Position numbers and translations under genes: made by a program. Positions 11,640 to 23,458 of a DNA stretch of 64,000 bases are shown here, in pieces (within the stretch, counting starts at the first letter, position 1; each line of letters starts with the position of its first letter). Source of the DNA: Anadara kagoshimensis (Eukaryota; Mollusca; Bivalvia; Arcoida; Arcidae). The notes under the pieces were generated by a model. The model was given only the letters and a program-made list of their open reading frames with translations, was not told where the DNA came from and did not search any database. Where the stretch lies: NCBI GenBank assembly GCA_021292105.1, contig CM037870.1, forward strand, positions 12,325,353 through 12,389,352. Reading direction: 5' to 3'.

Positions 11640-12065
11640 TATGACAGAACAAATGGTGGCAATGAATAGAGGTTTTACTGTATATATGAATTATGATTCA
11701 TTCCATCAAATAAAAATATATACTAGTATATGGAGCCTGCAATGTCTGTCATAACACACACAAAATCAATTTATTTTCTTTTAATCCATTCAAAAGATTT
11801 ATAGCCAGTGTGTTTTGAAGTCCCAAACGTAGCATTTCTTGTACCAGTATGTGCTTCTTTATAATAAGGCCTCTCTCAATTTGTCGCAAAGCTCCTTGGA
11901 AAAGCCAAAACGTGACTGAACAAATGGTGGCAATGAATAGAGGTTTTACTGTACATGAATATATGAATTATGATTCATTCCATCTAATAAAAATACATAT
12001 GGAGCCTGCCAATGTCTGTCATAACATACACAAAATCAATTTATTTTCTTTTAATCCATTCAATA
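11640..12065. repeat. Tandem duplication, about 270-bp period
   Basis: A block beginning 'gacagaacaaatggtggcaa' and ending 'tttcttttaatccattcaa' occurs at about 11640 and again at about 11911 with few differences. The ORF at 11849-12124 lies in this duplication and shows no known family. Related phrases recur at 14560-15260, 52290-52450 and 63460-63610. Confidence 0.8.
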
Positions 12066-12267
12066 GACCATTAATGAACAAACAATTCATATCGTATAGT
12101 TTTGTAACATATGTTCTGGATTAGGTATCCAATAGATCGAATACATATTGAAACTTTTATATCAAAGTAATAATGTTTGTGAATACAAAACATCCCATAC
12201 AATAGCTGTCGGAAAATGAAAAAAATACAGCTTCCTGGCGCAATTTTTTTTCAATAAAAAGAGTGGA

Positions 12268-12900
12268 GTGAGGATTGATGTTTTATGCTCCGATAAAGAA
12301 TCTTTCACACATACTGGGGTGGTCAGTTCTGGGATAGAGAAGGAAACTGGAGTGCCTGGAGAATACCTTCAATCTTTAGCAAGCTAACTGACAAACTTTC
12401 CCACACTAGGACAGGGTTCATACAGCCATTGCCAATAAAAATTTAATGACTTTTCCATGACTTTTCCAGGACATTTTCATCTTTTTCCAGTACAGGTGGC
12501 ATGATTAACCATGCGTTTATGATACGAATCACATTAGGCGGAAGCTTACATTCGATTGTAAACTACAAGTCGGGCACGGAAACAGACAAAACCGGATTTC
12601 ACCGTTTCACGTCTTTGAGGTTTATTTGGACCAAACTGTATCTCACGAAGTCAGAAACCGTTTAATAATATTTATTTTGCTTTAGTTTCAGATTAAATCG
12701 AAGTTTTTTTTAATCAAAATTCAAAATTCCATGACTTTTCCATGACATGTTACAACATTCCATGACTTTTCAAGGCAAAATCTCAATTCCATGACTTTTC
12801 AAGACAGAAGTCAAATTCCATGACTTTTCAAAATTTGTGCGAACCCTGTAGGATCTGCCAAGAGTAGAATTCGAACCTAAAAAGCATTGTAGATAAGTAA
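12268..12900 (-). mobile_element. SINE family 2 copy split by a MITE
   Basis: Minus-strand SINE. The part at 12268-12411 has the tail and body (complement of GAACTGACCACCCCAG...TTGGCAAAG-type sequence), and the part at 12854-12900 carries the complement of the B box (GTTCGAATTC). The element at 12412-12848 interrupts it. Confidence 0.75.
12412..12848. mobile_element. 437-bp MITE, CAGGGTTC TIR, 5-bp TSD TAGGA
   Basis: Begins CAGGGTTCATAC and ends GTGCGAACCCTG. TAGGA occurs on both sides (12407-12411 and 12849-12853), and removing the insert plus one TAGGA restores the SINE phrase CACACTAGGATCTGCC. The interior is rich in 'ccatgacttttcc' repeats. Same family as 1600-2030. The ends resemble hAT-type elements, although 5-bp duplications are not the usual 8 bp. 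Confidence 0.85.
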
Positions 12901-13261
12901 TATACATGTACATGCAAAATTTCAAAACATTAGGCCAAAACTGTAGAAGCAGGAGGATGCAGAAGCAAAGATCTGTACTGCAGATAGTCACAGATAGACA
13001 AACAACAAACCATTATATGATCCAATCATCAATCAAATAACCAATAATTGATTGGTATAAAAAGCATTTGTCTGATTGCAAAATTGCTATTGCAAAAATT
13101 CCAAACAACAAATTTTACCCAACCAGATATCAATAAATTGACCAGAGATTATTTTTAAAGGGAAAATGTAATATTATATCAATTCCATTAAGATGTACCC
13201 TTCATAAACACCATATAAATATTTATATACTGGTTATATATACAGAATAAGAATACATGTA

Positions 13262-13520
13262 CAGTGCAGACCTGTCAAAAGTTTAACACTGAGCTAACGA
13301 AAGGAAATCAAAGCTTTGGTTGCCCAATGTCCAAGATTTGGATAGTTAATGGCCAATATACTGTCTTAAACAGTTAAAGCAGCTGCAGAAGAGCTGCCAA
13401 GATTTAGCTAGATTTGAGTTGCAGCTGTCGAAGAGCTGCCAAGATTTAGCTAGATTTTGGTTAAGATGATGGTCGATTTGGCACTAATTAAAGTATTAAA
13501 CTTTTGACAGGTCTATACTG
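13262..13520. mobile_element. 259-bp MITE with Tc1/mariner-like ends
   Basis: CAGTGCAGACCTGTCAAAAG at the left and CTTTTGACAGGTCTATACTG at the right are inverted repeats of about 29 bp with two mismatches in the outer part. TA flanks both sides (13260-13261 and 13521-13522). An internal direct duplication contains 'gaagagctgccaagatttag'. A related copy is at 24968-25192. Confidence 0.85.
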
Positions 13521-13823
13521 TATGTATGTATTTGCATGACAAGGATAATTATTTTAACACAAATAAATATATTGAAATAAAATTATTGATTCTACAAATG
13601 AAATATATTCTCATAATTACTGACAATCTAATAAACTAACAAGTATATATCGTAAGCAGGATCAATTTATCATTTAAAAGGTGTTTAGCAGACATCCTGT
13701 TGTTATTCTAAAACCAATTATATTTTATTATCACCATTTTGTTATTTCAAATGACTGCAGCACTTACATGATGGTTGATATTTTAACCATAGTATTTCTA
13801 CTGAAATTCAAGGAATACAACTA

Positions 13824-14006
13824 CAGTCCAACCTGTCTTAAAGGCCAATAAAATTATCTCTATATAAGGGGCACCTGCTTACAAAGGCCAGTAGAACTGT
13901 ATCCCAATTGTTTATTATTCATGTTATTTGAACCTGTATATAAAGGCCACCTGCCCATAAGGCCACTTTTACTGGTTCCCTTGGGTGGCCTTTATAGACA
14001 GGTTTT
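13824..14006. mobile_element. ACAGTC-type MITE
   Basis: Left end TACAGTCCAACCTGTCTTAA is intact. The body is as in the other copies; the right end (ATAGACAGGTTTTATGG) has decayed. Confidence 0.8.
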
Positions 14007-14018
14007 ATGGAACTTTAA

Positions 14019-14548
14019 AAAATTGTTTAGCATAACCATTAACATACAATAGCTGTCAGATAATTAGTGACTCAGAATACATGTCACTTGGTAAAAAGCT
14101 CCAACAATGAAGTGTGTTTGGGCACTCTGATTTCCTCAACCATACCTGAACTGAAAATTGTTTAGCATAACCATTAACATACAATAGCTGTCAGATGATA
14201 AGTGACTCAGTATACATGTCATTCCAACAATGGAGTGTACTTGGGCACTCTGATTTCCTCAACCATCCCTGAACTGAAAATTGTTTAGCATAACCATTAA
14301 CATACAATAGCTGTTTGATGAATAGTGACTTAGTAAACATGTCACTTCGTTAAAAGCTCCAACATAGGCATGTGCTTGGGCCCTCAGATTTCGTCAACCA
14401 TCCCTGAACTGAAAATTGTTTAGCTTAACCATTAACATTACAATAGCTGTCAGATGATTAGTGACTCAGTATACATGTCATTTCGTTAAAAGCTCCGACA
14501 TAGGAGTGTGCTTGGGCACTCTGATTTCCTCCACTATCCCTGAACTGA
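14019..14548. repeat. Tandem array, 4 copies of a 122-137 bp unit
   Basis: Each unit starts AAAATTGTTTAGCATAACC, continues with 'acaatagctgtcagatgat' and ends 'tcaaccatccctgaactg'. Copies start near 14019, 14154, 14276 and 14413. The ends resemble part of SINE family 2, so a SINE fragment seems to have been tandemly amplified. Confidence 0.9.
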
Positions 14549-14559
14549 CCATCTTGCTT

Positions 14560-15260
14560 ATTACCACACTATTTTGAAGTTCAAAAATCTGTTTTCTTTT
14601 TATGTCTCTCTATTCATTGCCAAAACTTTTTATACATGCAACTGCTAGAATTTGACTGAACAAATAGTGGCAATAAATCAAATTTTTACTTTAGTTTGGA
14701 TTAACACATTGTGACAAATTTAATTTGAAAATTTGGGTATATAGCTACATTTTCAATCAACTCAATGCAACTATAGTAAAACCTTGTTATAATGCCCCTC
14801 AATTTTTTTTATCCGACTCTTGATTCACCACAAAACTCTTTTATAATACAAAAATTTGACTGAACAAATAGTGGTGATGTATCAAAGTTTTACCATAGTT
14901 TGGATTGACATGTTGTAACAGATTTAATTTCATTTGCTAAAATTGAAAATGTGGGTGGATCATTAAATTTTCATCAACTAAATGAAACTACATTAAAATT
15001 TAATATATTAATGTACTCCCTCAATAAATTTGCCAACATGCCAAAAATTCATTTCTGAATTAGAATCTTCTATGTTTTTCTTTATAAGCCCTCTCAATTC
15101 ATTGCAAAAACCCTTTATAATGACAAATTTATTCAACTGAACAAGTACTTGTGATAAATCAAAATTTTGATATCGTAACAAATTTAATTTCATTAATTGT
15201 TAAAATTGAAAATGTGGGCGTGTAGTTAAATTTTAATCAACTAAATGCAACTATTCCATA
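14560..15260. repeat. Diverged repeat block
   Basis: Three diverged copies of a unit with 'ctcaattcattgccaaa', 'ctttataatacaaaaatttgac' and 'tgaacaaatagtggtgat', related to the 270-bp duplication at 11.6-12.1 kb. Confidence 0.65.
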
Positions 15261-15310
15261 AATAATTAATTAAACATAGAAATATGAGAATACTGATGTT
15301 ATCAAAAATG

Positions 15311-15537
15311 TATAGTCAAACAACATTGACCTGTCCACTTGACCTTTTATTAGAAATATTCATAAAGAAGGATTCATCCAATATATGTGTTAGGACTCAC
15401 AGTTAATACAGACACAATACTGGTGCTTAGTCTTAGTTTCCAATTATGTACTCCTGTCCCCTATACATAAATGAACTCGTCCATGATAATATTTTTAATT
15501 AAAGGTCAAGCAGACAGGTCAATGTTGTTTGCCTATA
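15311..15537. mobile_element. 227-bp MITE with about 37-bp TIRs
   Basis: TATAGTCAAACAACATTGAC at the left and GTCAATGTTGTTTGCCTATA at the right continue into longer inverted arms (CTTGACCTTT / AAAGGTCAAG). Single ends of the same family are at 33391 and 34650. Confidence 0.85.
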
Positions 15538-16050
15538 CATATCTGTTTGGTATCAAAACCTAACCTTTTACTTTAAAATAAATTGTTCTTTAAATTACAT
15601 TACCTTGAAGTGATGCCAAACAGATCTTGATTTATAAATATGTATACCAATTAATAAAACATAAATTTTTATACAATCAACTTTGAGTCTGCAGTCACAA
15701 ATTATATTTATATAAACACCGGAAATCTGGTTTTGATCCATAGGGTCTATTTCATGTAAAATATTTTATTCAATTTAAAACAATTTAAATCTTGAATTTA
15801 AACATATCAGAAAATCAAAGTAGAAGACTGCAAATTTAGCTGCATTTCAGGATATGGAATGAGTCTGCAACAAGTCACTTATTCCAGATTTTAGAGGAAT
15901 CTGCAATGTAAGCCATCAATCAGGAGCTGGAAGAATTTGCAAAGAGTTAAAATAGTAGGCCGGACAAACTATTACAGATAGATGGACATATAGACAACCC
16001 CTAACATACTACATCCCATTTTTAGAAAAAGGGGTGCAAAAATTACCTGG
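15538..16050. other. AT-rich, nothing recognised
   Basis: No feature recognised on either strand. Confidence 0.5.
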
Positions 16051-16310
16051 CCCCAGTTTCTCAATATATTCCTTAACTAAGATTTTCCTTAACTTTAATC
16101 TAGCAAAATTGAAGGCTTATTATTGTTATTTTTCAAAATATCCAAGAATTTAAGGTTCATTTTGAACAGTGTTTCTCACTGGCTATAAAGGTTTGAATCC
16201 CAATAAGGCCATATAAAATTAATTCCTAGATTTTCATCATTTTTTTTTCAAAATTAGGGGCAGGTGGGAAAATTTTATTTTTTAATTTTTCTTTTCAGAT
16301 TCAAAAGAAA
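16051..16310. repeat. Half copy of CCCAGTTTC MITE plus dispersed repeat
   Basis: 16051-16100 matches one end of the CCCAGTTTCACAATCATTCC family (GGCCCCAGTTTCTCAATATA). At 16205-16240 a segment with 'aaggccatataaaattaatt' recurs inverted at about 22080-22112. Confidence 0.55.
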
Positions 16311-16446
16311 AACCAGCAATTACAACAGAAAGTGCCTGAAAGAAACTTTATTATAGAACACAACAAAAATAAACAAATAAACATAGCACAGCGTACAGTA
16401 GTTGGGAAAATTGTGTTGTGGCAAGACAGAATATAACCGAAAATTC

Positions 16447-16500
16447 GGGGGGGGGGGTCGATCAATGCATAGTCTGACGGATGTTTTTTTTTTTTTTTTT
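16447..16500. repeat. Poly-G and poly-T runs
   Basis: A G run at about 16447-16457 and a T run at about 16484-16500. Short ORFs across it are low complexity. Confidence 0.85.
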
Positions 16501-16605
16501 GAAAAAGAAACAATGTACCAAACCATGTATTGCTGAATTAAATGGTAGAAAATAATAATTTCATAAATATATGAAAAAGACAATCGGTAATTAAAATTTA
16601 AAAAA

Positions 16606-16810
16606 GTTGTACCCGATCGTCATTTCGGATAGAGAGAAAGAGTTTTGCAGATCCTACCGTCGCTATGAGGGGGTACATTCGAATCCTAGTCATTTCGGCA
16701 CCGGGTCATTTCGGCACCAGGTCATTTCGGCACTTGGCAAGTCATTTCGGCACCAGGTCATTTTGGCACCGGGTTATTTCGGCACCAGCTCCAGGTCATT
16801 TCGGCACCTT
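16606..16810. repeat. Left GTCATTTCGGCACC array (arm of composite element)
   Basis: Seven to eight copies of GTCATTTCGGCACC with spacers GGGT, AGGT or CAGCTCC. The same unit occurs in the opposite orientation at 20875-21019. Outer ends are TGTACCCG here and the complement of CCCGTACA there. The overlapping ORFs (reading SFRH / HFGT repeats) are artefacts of the array. Confidence 0.9.
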
Positions 16811-17951
16811 GCTAATACAGTTACTATTAGTCGCCAGTGCTGTAAATTATAAGTTATCTATAACTTTGTCAAAATTCTGAGGATTTCATCTACGCAACCA
16901 AGTACACATACAGTAAGATGAACAAATGACTTTGATTCTTTCATGTCATTTAAAACGTTTTTTTTTAAAGAAAATTGTAAAAAAAAAAAATTAATAATAA
17001 TCATTTTTATCCAATTTTTACAATGTTTATAAGCTCTGTTATAAGTAACACCCAGAATTTCTATTTGAAATAATTCTGTTGGCTTAAAGGGACACTGAAG
17101 TCTAGGGGATTATGACCAAAATCGATAGTTATAAGTACAATATTAATAATAAAATTCAAAAAAATAAAAAATTATTCCATTAAGATATATATTTCGCTAT
17201 TTGAAAATTGCCGAAAATCATCGCCGCAGCTCTTCTGTGTTGGAGGTGAGAAGAACACGCTGTGACGTCATGTGTGAACAAACCTCGCCATGCTATCAAT
17301 AGTGTGGTTACAGTATAGTGTAAAAGTTGTTAAAAATATTGTTTAAATATGGTTTTGTGTGCGACCGTTGATTGTAAAAATAATTAAAAAATTATGATAA
17401 CTTAGAATTTGTCTCTATTTAGACTTATTTTAAATTTAATAATGACCAATATTGGCTAAATCATGTGCACAATGATCTATGCATTAACTAACCTAAAATG
17501 ATAAAATATTCTTTTATTTTTTCACGATAAATCAATAAGATCCCAATTTCTTAAAAGTAGAATTTACATCCCTTTCTCGCATACAGGTAATTAAGAGATT
17601 ATCAGTAACCTACAGCACCTTTAGATCCTGTTTATTAGACATTCCATCGCCGGTAATCAAGAGGTAGATCTACCTTACAATACAACATAGATCTGAAGAT
17701 TGATAGGTGTAAATAAATTAAGTGATAAAGTCTTCACGATATCCCATATTAAATGTAAGTATAATTAATTTGGAATTTTGGAAAGATGCATTAAAAAATA
17801 CTAAATATTTCAATATTGATTTACGAATGTATAAATTGATGGGTCGACTGTCGTGACTGCGGCGGTATGAAATTAAAATGATTTAAATTATTGAAATATT
17901 CCTATTCGTAAGTTCAATTTTAAACATCAAAAACTCTAAAAAATAATTAAT

Positions 17952-17968
17952 CCCCCCCCCCCCCCCCC
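17952..17968. repeat. Poly-C run (17 nt)
   Basis: Seventeen consecutive C residues inside the 3.15-kb element. Confidence 0.9.
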
Positions 17969-18832
17969 GCTTCTCATGTCATTGATGCGAAGAAAAATTA
18001 TGTCTGTAACAGTGTGATCTAGTTCAGGACAAATTTGAATGCTGACGGCGAGAGTCCGTACAGGCCCGTCCTTTAAAATTGTATAAATTTACTTTTAAAT
18101 GAATTTCCATACAATGACGTTTTTAAGTAGACTTGGCTGCAAAATTCATGAAAATCTCTTAAAAAAACTAAAATAAAGTACAATATCCACGGTATATTAT
18201 TTACTATGTTATACTGCTGTTTGTGTTCACCATATCATTTCATAATTTCTGCTACTTCGTCTGTTTCACATCTTGATATAAATGAAATTATCTTGACTAC
18301 GATTTTGCCTTACAAGTTATAACATATTCAGATATAAATGGAATTATCAGGACATGGATTATACAATTCAAGCAATAATTATAGCTAGCGTCATCTTGAT
18401 ATAAATAAAATAATCTTGAGATATATAATACAATCCAAGTTATAATTATTGACATGACTGGTGACATCTTGATATAAGTGAAATTATTGTGAGATGTGAA
18501 GATACTTAAATGTAACTACAAATAATTAATACATGTATAAACTAAAGAGAATGTATTGTCCAATTTTCATTAGATTTAAAAGGACAGCTTATTTCCCGGT
18601 TTCAATGGTACACATATATAAAGAAATTGGGAAACAATTACAACTTACAACTTCTGAAAGAAACGCATCTCTTATTTTCCAAACTATACACAGGATGAAA
18701 TAACTCTCCTGTTTATTGTGTAACCAGTAGGTGATCTGATGACGAAACGCATTAAAAATTAAAATAAAAAAGTGAAATTAAATTCTTGGCTCATAACAAT
18801 TGTGTGGCGGAAAGGGCTCAATAGGTGGTCAG

Positions 18833-18905
18833 GTGGCCCAATCGGTAGAGCGTATGTTAGTACATGTATTGTGAAGGTCCCGGGTTCGAGTTCGATTACG
18901 CCGCT
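18833..18905 (+). other. tRNA-like Pol III promoter module 1
   Basis: A box CCCAATCGGTAGAGCG and B box GGGTTCGAGTTCG at tRNA-like spacing. I cannot close a proper acceptor stem, so it is a tRNA-derived SINE head rather than a functional tRNA. Confidence 0.6.
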
Positions 18906-19024
18906 GTTACATTTGGGGAATCATCCGACCCTGGGCATTGGCTGACCAACAAGTTGGTCCCAGGGGTGGAACCCGCTGGTTTCGATTCAAGGGAGTTGAA
19001 TAGAAAAAAGATGGGAGAAATTTG

Positions 19025-19100
19025 GCGGTCCGTGTAGCTCAATCGGTAGAACGTCCCGCTAGTATTAGGAAGCTCCCGGGCTCGAGTCCCGGTGTAGCAG
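19025..19100 (+). other. tRNA-like Pol III promoter module 2
   Basis: A box TAGCTCAATCGGTAGAACG and B box GGGCTCGAGTCCC, about 193 bp after module 1 and in the same orientation. The spacing resembles a dimeric SINE. No convincing cloverleaf was closed by eye. Confidence 0.6.
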
Positions 19101-19537
19101 CTGCATTTTCCCCTTTCCTGTTAGTACATCAAAAGTAGCTATCCCCTCTTCTGATTTACAAATGCTTGTTATTCTTTTTTCATATATAATTATTATCATC
19201 ATTAATATTATTTTAATGCATATTAACATCATTTTCTGGAAGGACCTATTTATTTATTTATTTATTGTATATACGTATTTATTATAAATAAATATAAGTA
19301 AAAGTCTGAAATAATTATTGTGAAAAATGATGTTTTTAAAAATTCTCTAAAAATTATAGATATTTATGAATTACGAGATTATCAACATCTTAAAATAAGG
19401 TGTGTAAATACACAACTACTGTTGCAGTTAAAGGGTTGGTAAATATACAGGAAGTACCTGTCTCGTTAGTTAAGTGGATTGGGTACACTCCGATATACAA
19501 CTAGTCAGTCAATATTGAGGGTTTAATTACAGGTGAC

Positions 19538-19540
<3 letters not shown>

Positions 19541-19569
<29 letters not shown>
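19541..19569. repeat. (TAA)n microsatellite
   Basis: About nine ATA/TAA trinucleotides inside the 3.15-kb element. Confidence 0.9.
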
Positions 19570-19572
<3 letters not shown>

Positions 19573-20619
19573 CTTTATTCTTATCAACCGTAAATGTTTT
19601 TTTTCATGACTGGCCATGGTGTAATGTCTCCTCGTCTTATGTTGTTTCTTGCAATCGTTGCTAATCGCAAAACTTCTTGGTTGAAATGCACGATCTCAAG
19701 GTCAAAGCTGTCGATTATACATTTTTAAATAAATTGCAATTTTTAATTTTGTCTTTGATCTGTACGATTTTTGTGCAGCAAATGCATTCCCTCTCAGTGT
19801 TCATTGCTCGGCAGTTTCATTATATGTCCCACTGAACCTACAAACGATGATCATTATCTATAACTTCGCATGAATCCGATTTGAATAAATTCTCTGGTTT
19901 ACTTTCAGTTCCCTAATATTCTGACTCAAAATCAAAAAGATAATGCGCCATTTCTAATAATATGGATAAGTAACAACTCGTAAGATGCGACACTTCAGTA
20001 TATATAAACAGTAGTTAGGAAGAGTGGTTGTTCACACATGACGTCACAACTTGTTTTCGTACCTCCCGATTGAAGAGTTCCAAAATGGCCTGAGGTTACG
20101 AATTTTGATTTTTTAAACTTCTATATCTTTTTTATTTCGGCGAATAAAAAGGTGAAATTTTCAATATAATAATAATTTAACATAAATTTTCATATTTTGG
20201 TCAAATTGGCTAGACTTCAGTGTCCCTTTAAGTTCAAGAAATTAAAAAAAAATCAGTATTTTAATGGTATCAGAAATTCATTATCCTTTAAAACGAAATT
20301 TACTTTTGCAAATTAAATAAATTTTTTATGAAAATTTAGAGCATAGAAATCATTAAAATCTGAGTATAATGTTTTAACAAATTTCTGAAGAAATTCGCGG
20401 CTGTTTTCAATGGAAATAAAAAGAAATTGTCAATTGTTGCAATGCTTTTGTAACTTAGATAAATATTCTTGACTGGCTTCGATAAGACCCTAATACATGT
20501 AGATGTCTTGTGTCACACAATAGGCATTAAAAACGGGCCATTTTTCAGCGTATGTTTTTATTCAGTATAACAAAGATGCATAACGCCTATAAAACATATT
20601 TCGGCAACACCGTTCGGTC

Positions 20620-20731
20620 TACCCGGGGAATGGATTTTAAGCATTTAATAATAATAATAAAAAAATAGCGTATCACATATATAAATAGAGTACGGAATTT
20701 TATTAAATGCTTAAAATCCATTCCCCGGGTA
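20620..20731. repeat. Perfect 31-bp inverted repeat hairpin
   Basis: The arm at 20620-20650 starts TACCCGGGGAATGGATTTTA and is matched exactly by the complement of 20701-20731. A 50-nt AT-rich loop with (ATA)n lies between. It sits between the 3.15-kb element and the right GCCGAAATGACC array. Confidence 0.9.
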
Positions 20732-20874
20732 CCTGTAGTACCACGGCTACAAAACATACTCCAGTGATCAAAATTATTAAGTAATTAGACCTCAAAGATC
20801 ACTTTATTAACATTGAAAATAAGGCATTAACTACCTACATTCAGCTTAAAAAAATAAAAAGTAAATGAATAAAT

Positions 20875-21019
20875 GGAAGTGCCGAAGTGACCGATCGTAG
20901 ATGCCGAAGTGACCAAGTGTAGGTGCCGAAATAACCTGGTGCCGAATTAACTCAGTGCCGAAATGACTTTTTCTACAGGTGCCGAAATGACCTGGTGCCG
21001 AAATGACCTGCACCCGTAC
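20875..21019. repeat. Right GGTGCCGAAATGACC array (arm of composite element)
   Basis: About seven copies of TGCCGAARTGACC, the complement of the left array at 16606-16810. Together they bound a composite of about 4.4 kb. Confidence 0.9.
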
Positions 21020-21849
21020 ATTCTATCGGTTGTATGTAACTGGATCATTTGCTGTTAATCTGGGTTTTAATTAACTGCTGATTATCACTCACAATATTCC
21101 CGTTTCATGTTAATGGTGAAGTACAGTTGTTTTACCAGTTCCGAATTTTTACTACCGAATAATCTAAAATTTCAATCCCGTTCAATTAAAGGAATCGCAA
21201 AATAACTTTCTAAATTTGCTTCTACTTGAATGTATGGGCATTAATTGTTTAAATAATATTAAACTTCAACCGCTTCCTAAAAGGTCGACAGATTGTTGGT
21301 GACCTAGTTTAACGATGTAAACAAATCGTGATCACGGAAATGCTGTTTTCAAGAAAACACACTACCACGTGTTTTTGAGGACAGGTGTCGATATTTTGGA
21401 ATCAGTTAACATTTGTATTATTACACAACATAAATTTTATTTCCTCTGCTTGTGGACGACGTCTGCAGCAGCGCTTATATGAAACCCTGTTCGGAACTGG
21501 TAACACGACTGTACACAACACTGTACGAATTATCTCCCTTTCACGAAAGTAAAATCTAATCGATAAACATTTTAAAAAATGACACAATTGCCTCAACATC
21601 AAAATACGTTATCATAACCTTCAAAATAAATTTAAATTTCCGTAGATTTCGCGAAGAATTAATTAAACAACCTGCCGTTGCTGTTCATTTCATAAAAAGT
21701 TATGATTTTACATCGTAGGACGCAAACTTCTCGAACTACTTTTTATTGTAAACATGAGATCAGTTCGCCAAATTGCAGAAATTATTAGGTGCATCCCGTC
21801 GCAATATTTTACTAGATTCCGAAATGTATTCCGAAAATTTATTCCAAAA
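21020..21849. other. Non-repetitive intergenic stretch with CpG
   Basis: Less AT-rich than its surroundings at about 21300-21560, with CACGTG at 21365-21371 and AATTATCTCCCTTTC near 21530. It may be regulatory. No exon is supported. Confidence 0.4.
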
Positions 21850-22030
21850 GTGCATATGTAACCAAATGCATTACCCGTCTCAGAATACATATCTCACGAT
21901 AAAACAGATATACTTCTTTCACGCTCATTTACCAGGCGCACTATTTCCAGGTGTACTCATATCTTATAATTTCATAGCAAAGAAGCTCGATATCTTGGAA
22001 GAAAGTGACAACAATGTACGCGTTTTCACG
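21850..22030 (+). repeat. Dispersed repeat, copy 1 (ORF-containing)
   Basis: About 180 bp from GTGCATATGTAACCAAATGC to GTACGCGTTTTCAC, nearly 90% identical by eye to 34283-34462. One plus-strand frame stays open in both copies (CICNQMHYPSQ...YLTIKQIYFFHAHLPG). I do not recognise the peptide. Confidence 0.8.
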
Positions 22031-23335
22031 CTGTACAAAAAATTCCGGAACAGGCCTAAAAAAGTGGGGCAGGCGGGAATGAAAACCTAGGATTCAATTT
22101 CATATGGCCTTAAAGGACAAATTCTAGTATCATTTTGAATACTTATGAGGTGTTCTAGTTTTGATAAACATTTTCATTTTGAGTTCTATAAACCATTGCC
22201 AAATCAATCTAAATGTAAGTTAAAAGGAAAATCTTATTTAACAAATGATTGTGAAACTGAAGCCTTTAGCCTTAACAAAGGTCTAAAGAACCCAACTGAT
22301 TTGAAACTGGGGCTTTCCGCCTTCCTTCAGCCTTAACAAAGGTCTAAAGAACCCTATTGATTAAATAAGGTTATTATTTGCCCTACAATTTTATTTCTGA
22401 TTTTATCTTTCCTAAATCACATCACAAGAATACACACTTTATCTGCAAACATATTGATTGAATAACATGAATAAGGCCAATCAAACAACATACATGATAA
22501 AGATCAAATAAAATACTCTCTATGTCTAGAAGAATTTCTAGGTTCAACGTTCTCTATAAGAGAAGTCGGTACACAAGCACTGCCAAAATGATAACCTAAT
22601 CTTCTAGTTTCAAATTGAAAACGGTACTTAGTATAATTTCGAAACACAAGAGGAATAAATTGAATAAAATCAAACAACAATTGTAAGCCAAATAACAAAG
22701 ACAACAGTAATCTATTTTACTTCACTTAGGCCAAAAAGAATAAATATGTGTTTCTGCTAACATTCTTAGATCTAAAACATTAACATAAATAGGTAGGCAT
22801 TTTTTTCATTGACCAAATGGATCAAGGATGTCAACTGTATCAGTGCTTTACAAAATACAGTTACTGTCATAAAACTTTAGGGTAGGCATAAAAGTTTAAG
22901 GTCATTAGGGTTAGCAAAACAGCTTATTTTTGTATCAGGCCTTAACACATGACATAGATTTAAATTTGAATGTCGTACAATGATTGAAACTGATTTTTCA
23001 AACATCTAATCAGCACTCAACACCATTAGCAAGACAGCTATTTTATCAAATGATCCATTACAAATGTGAAATCTTTTAACTACATGCAACGTGTATATTT
23101 CTCAATGAAAACCCTATATTTATCTTTCAAATCCTACAAGCCATTTTTATAACTATAACCACCTCGGTGGCTCAGTAGAAGTGTGCATCTCAAATTTGGG
23201 GAGAATGTGAGTTCACATATGAAAGACTTTAAACTTTGAACTACACATGCACTGCATCCTTGCTTTGAGTGTGGTATTAAGAAAAATGGAGTTCAAGCAG
23301 TTTACCTTATGACTTGGGGAGTTGCATGCTTGCTT
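22031..23335. other. AT-rich intergenic, minor repeats
   Basis: Contains a short direct duplication (GCCTTAACAAAGGTCTAAAG at about 22270 and 22325) and a tRNA-A-box-like TGGCTCAGTAG near 23168. No gene recognised. Confidence 0.45.
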
Positions 23336-23339
23336 GCAA

Positions 23340-23393
23340 CTCATCATCATCATCAATCATCAATCATCATCATCATCATGTTACATCATCATT

Positions 23394-23458
<65 letters not shown>

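Larger units (their letters stand above)
17084..20231. mobile_element. 3.15-kb TIR element nested in composite
   Basis: Ends TTAAAGGGACACTGAAGTCT and its exact complement AGACTTCAGTGTCCCTTTAA. Homology between the arms extends about 200 bp inward and includes TGTGACGTCATGTGTGAACA on the left and its complement on the right. Because the ends read TTAA...TTAA, the duplication could be TTAA or TA. The interior holds two tRNA-like modules, a poly-C run and a (TAA)n tract, but no transposase that I recognise, so it looks non-autonomous. Confidence 0.8.

Noticed and set aside
16607-16880. Two plus ORFs with HFGT / SFRH repeats
   Set aside because: They are translations of the GTCATTTCGGCACC array, with no other coding support.
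18833-19100. Two candidate tRNA genes
   Set aside because: A and B boxes are present but acceptor stems do not pair and they lie inside a transposon; kept only as tRNA-like modules.
16205-22112. A larger 6-kb inverted-repeat element around the composite
   Set aside because: The segments at 16205-16240 and 22080-22112 are inverted and similar, but only over about 32 bp and with mismatches; two independent repeat copies explain it as well.
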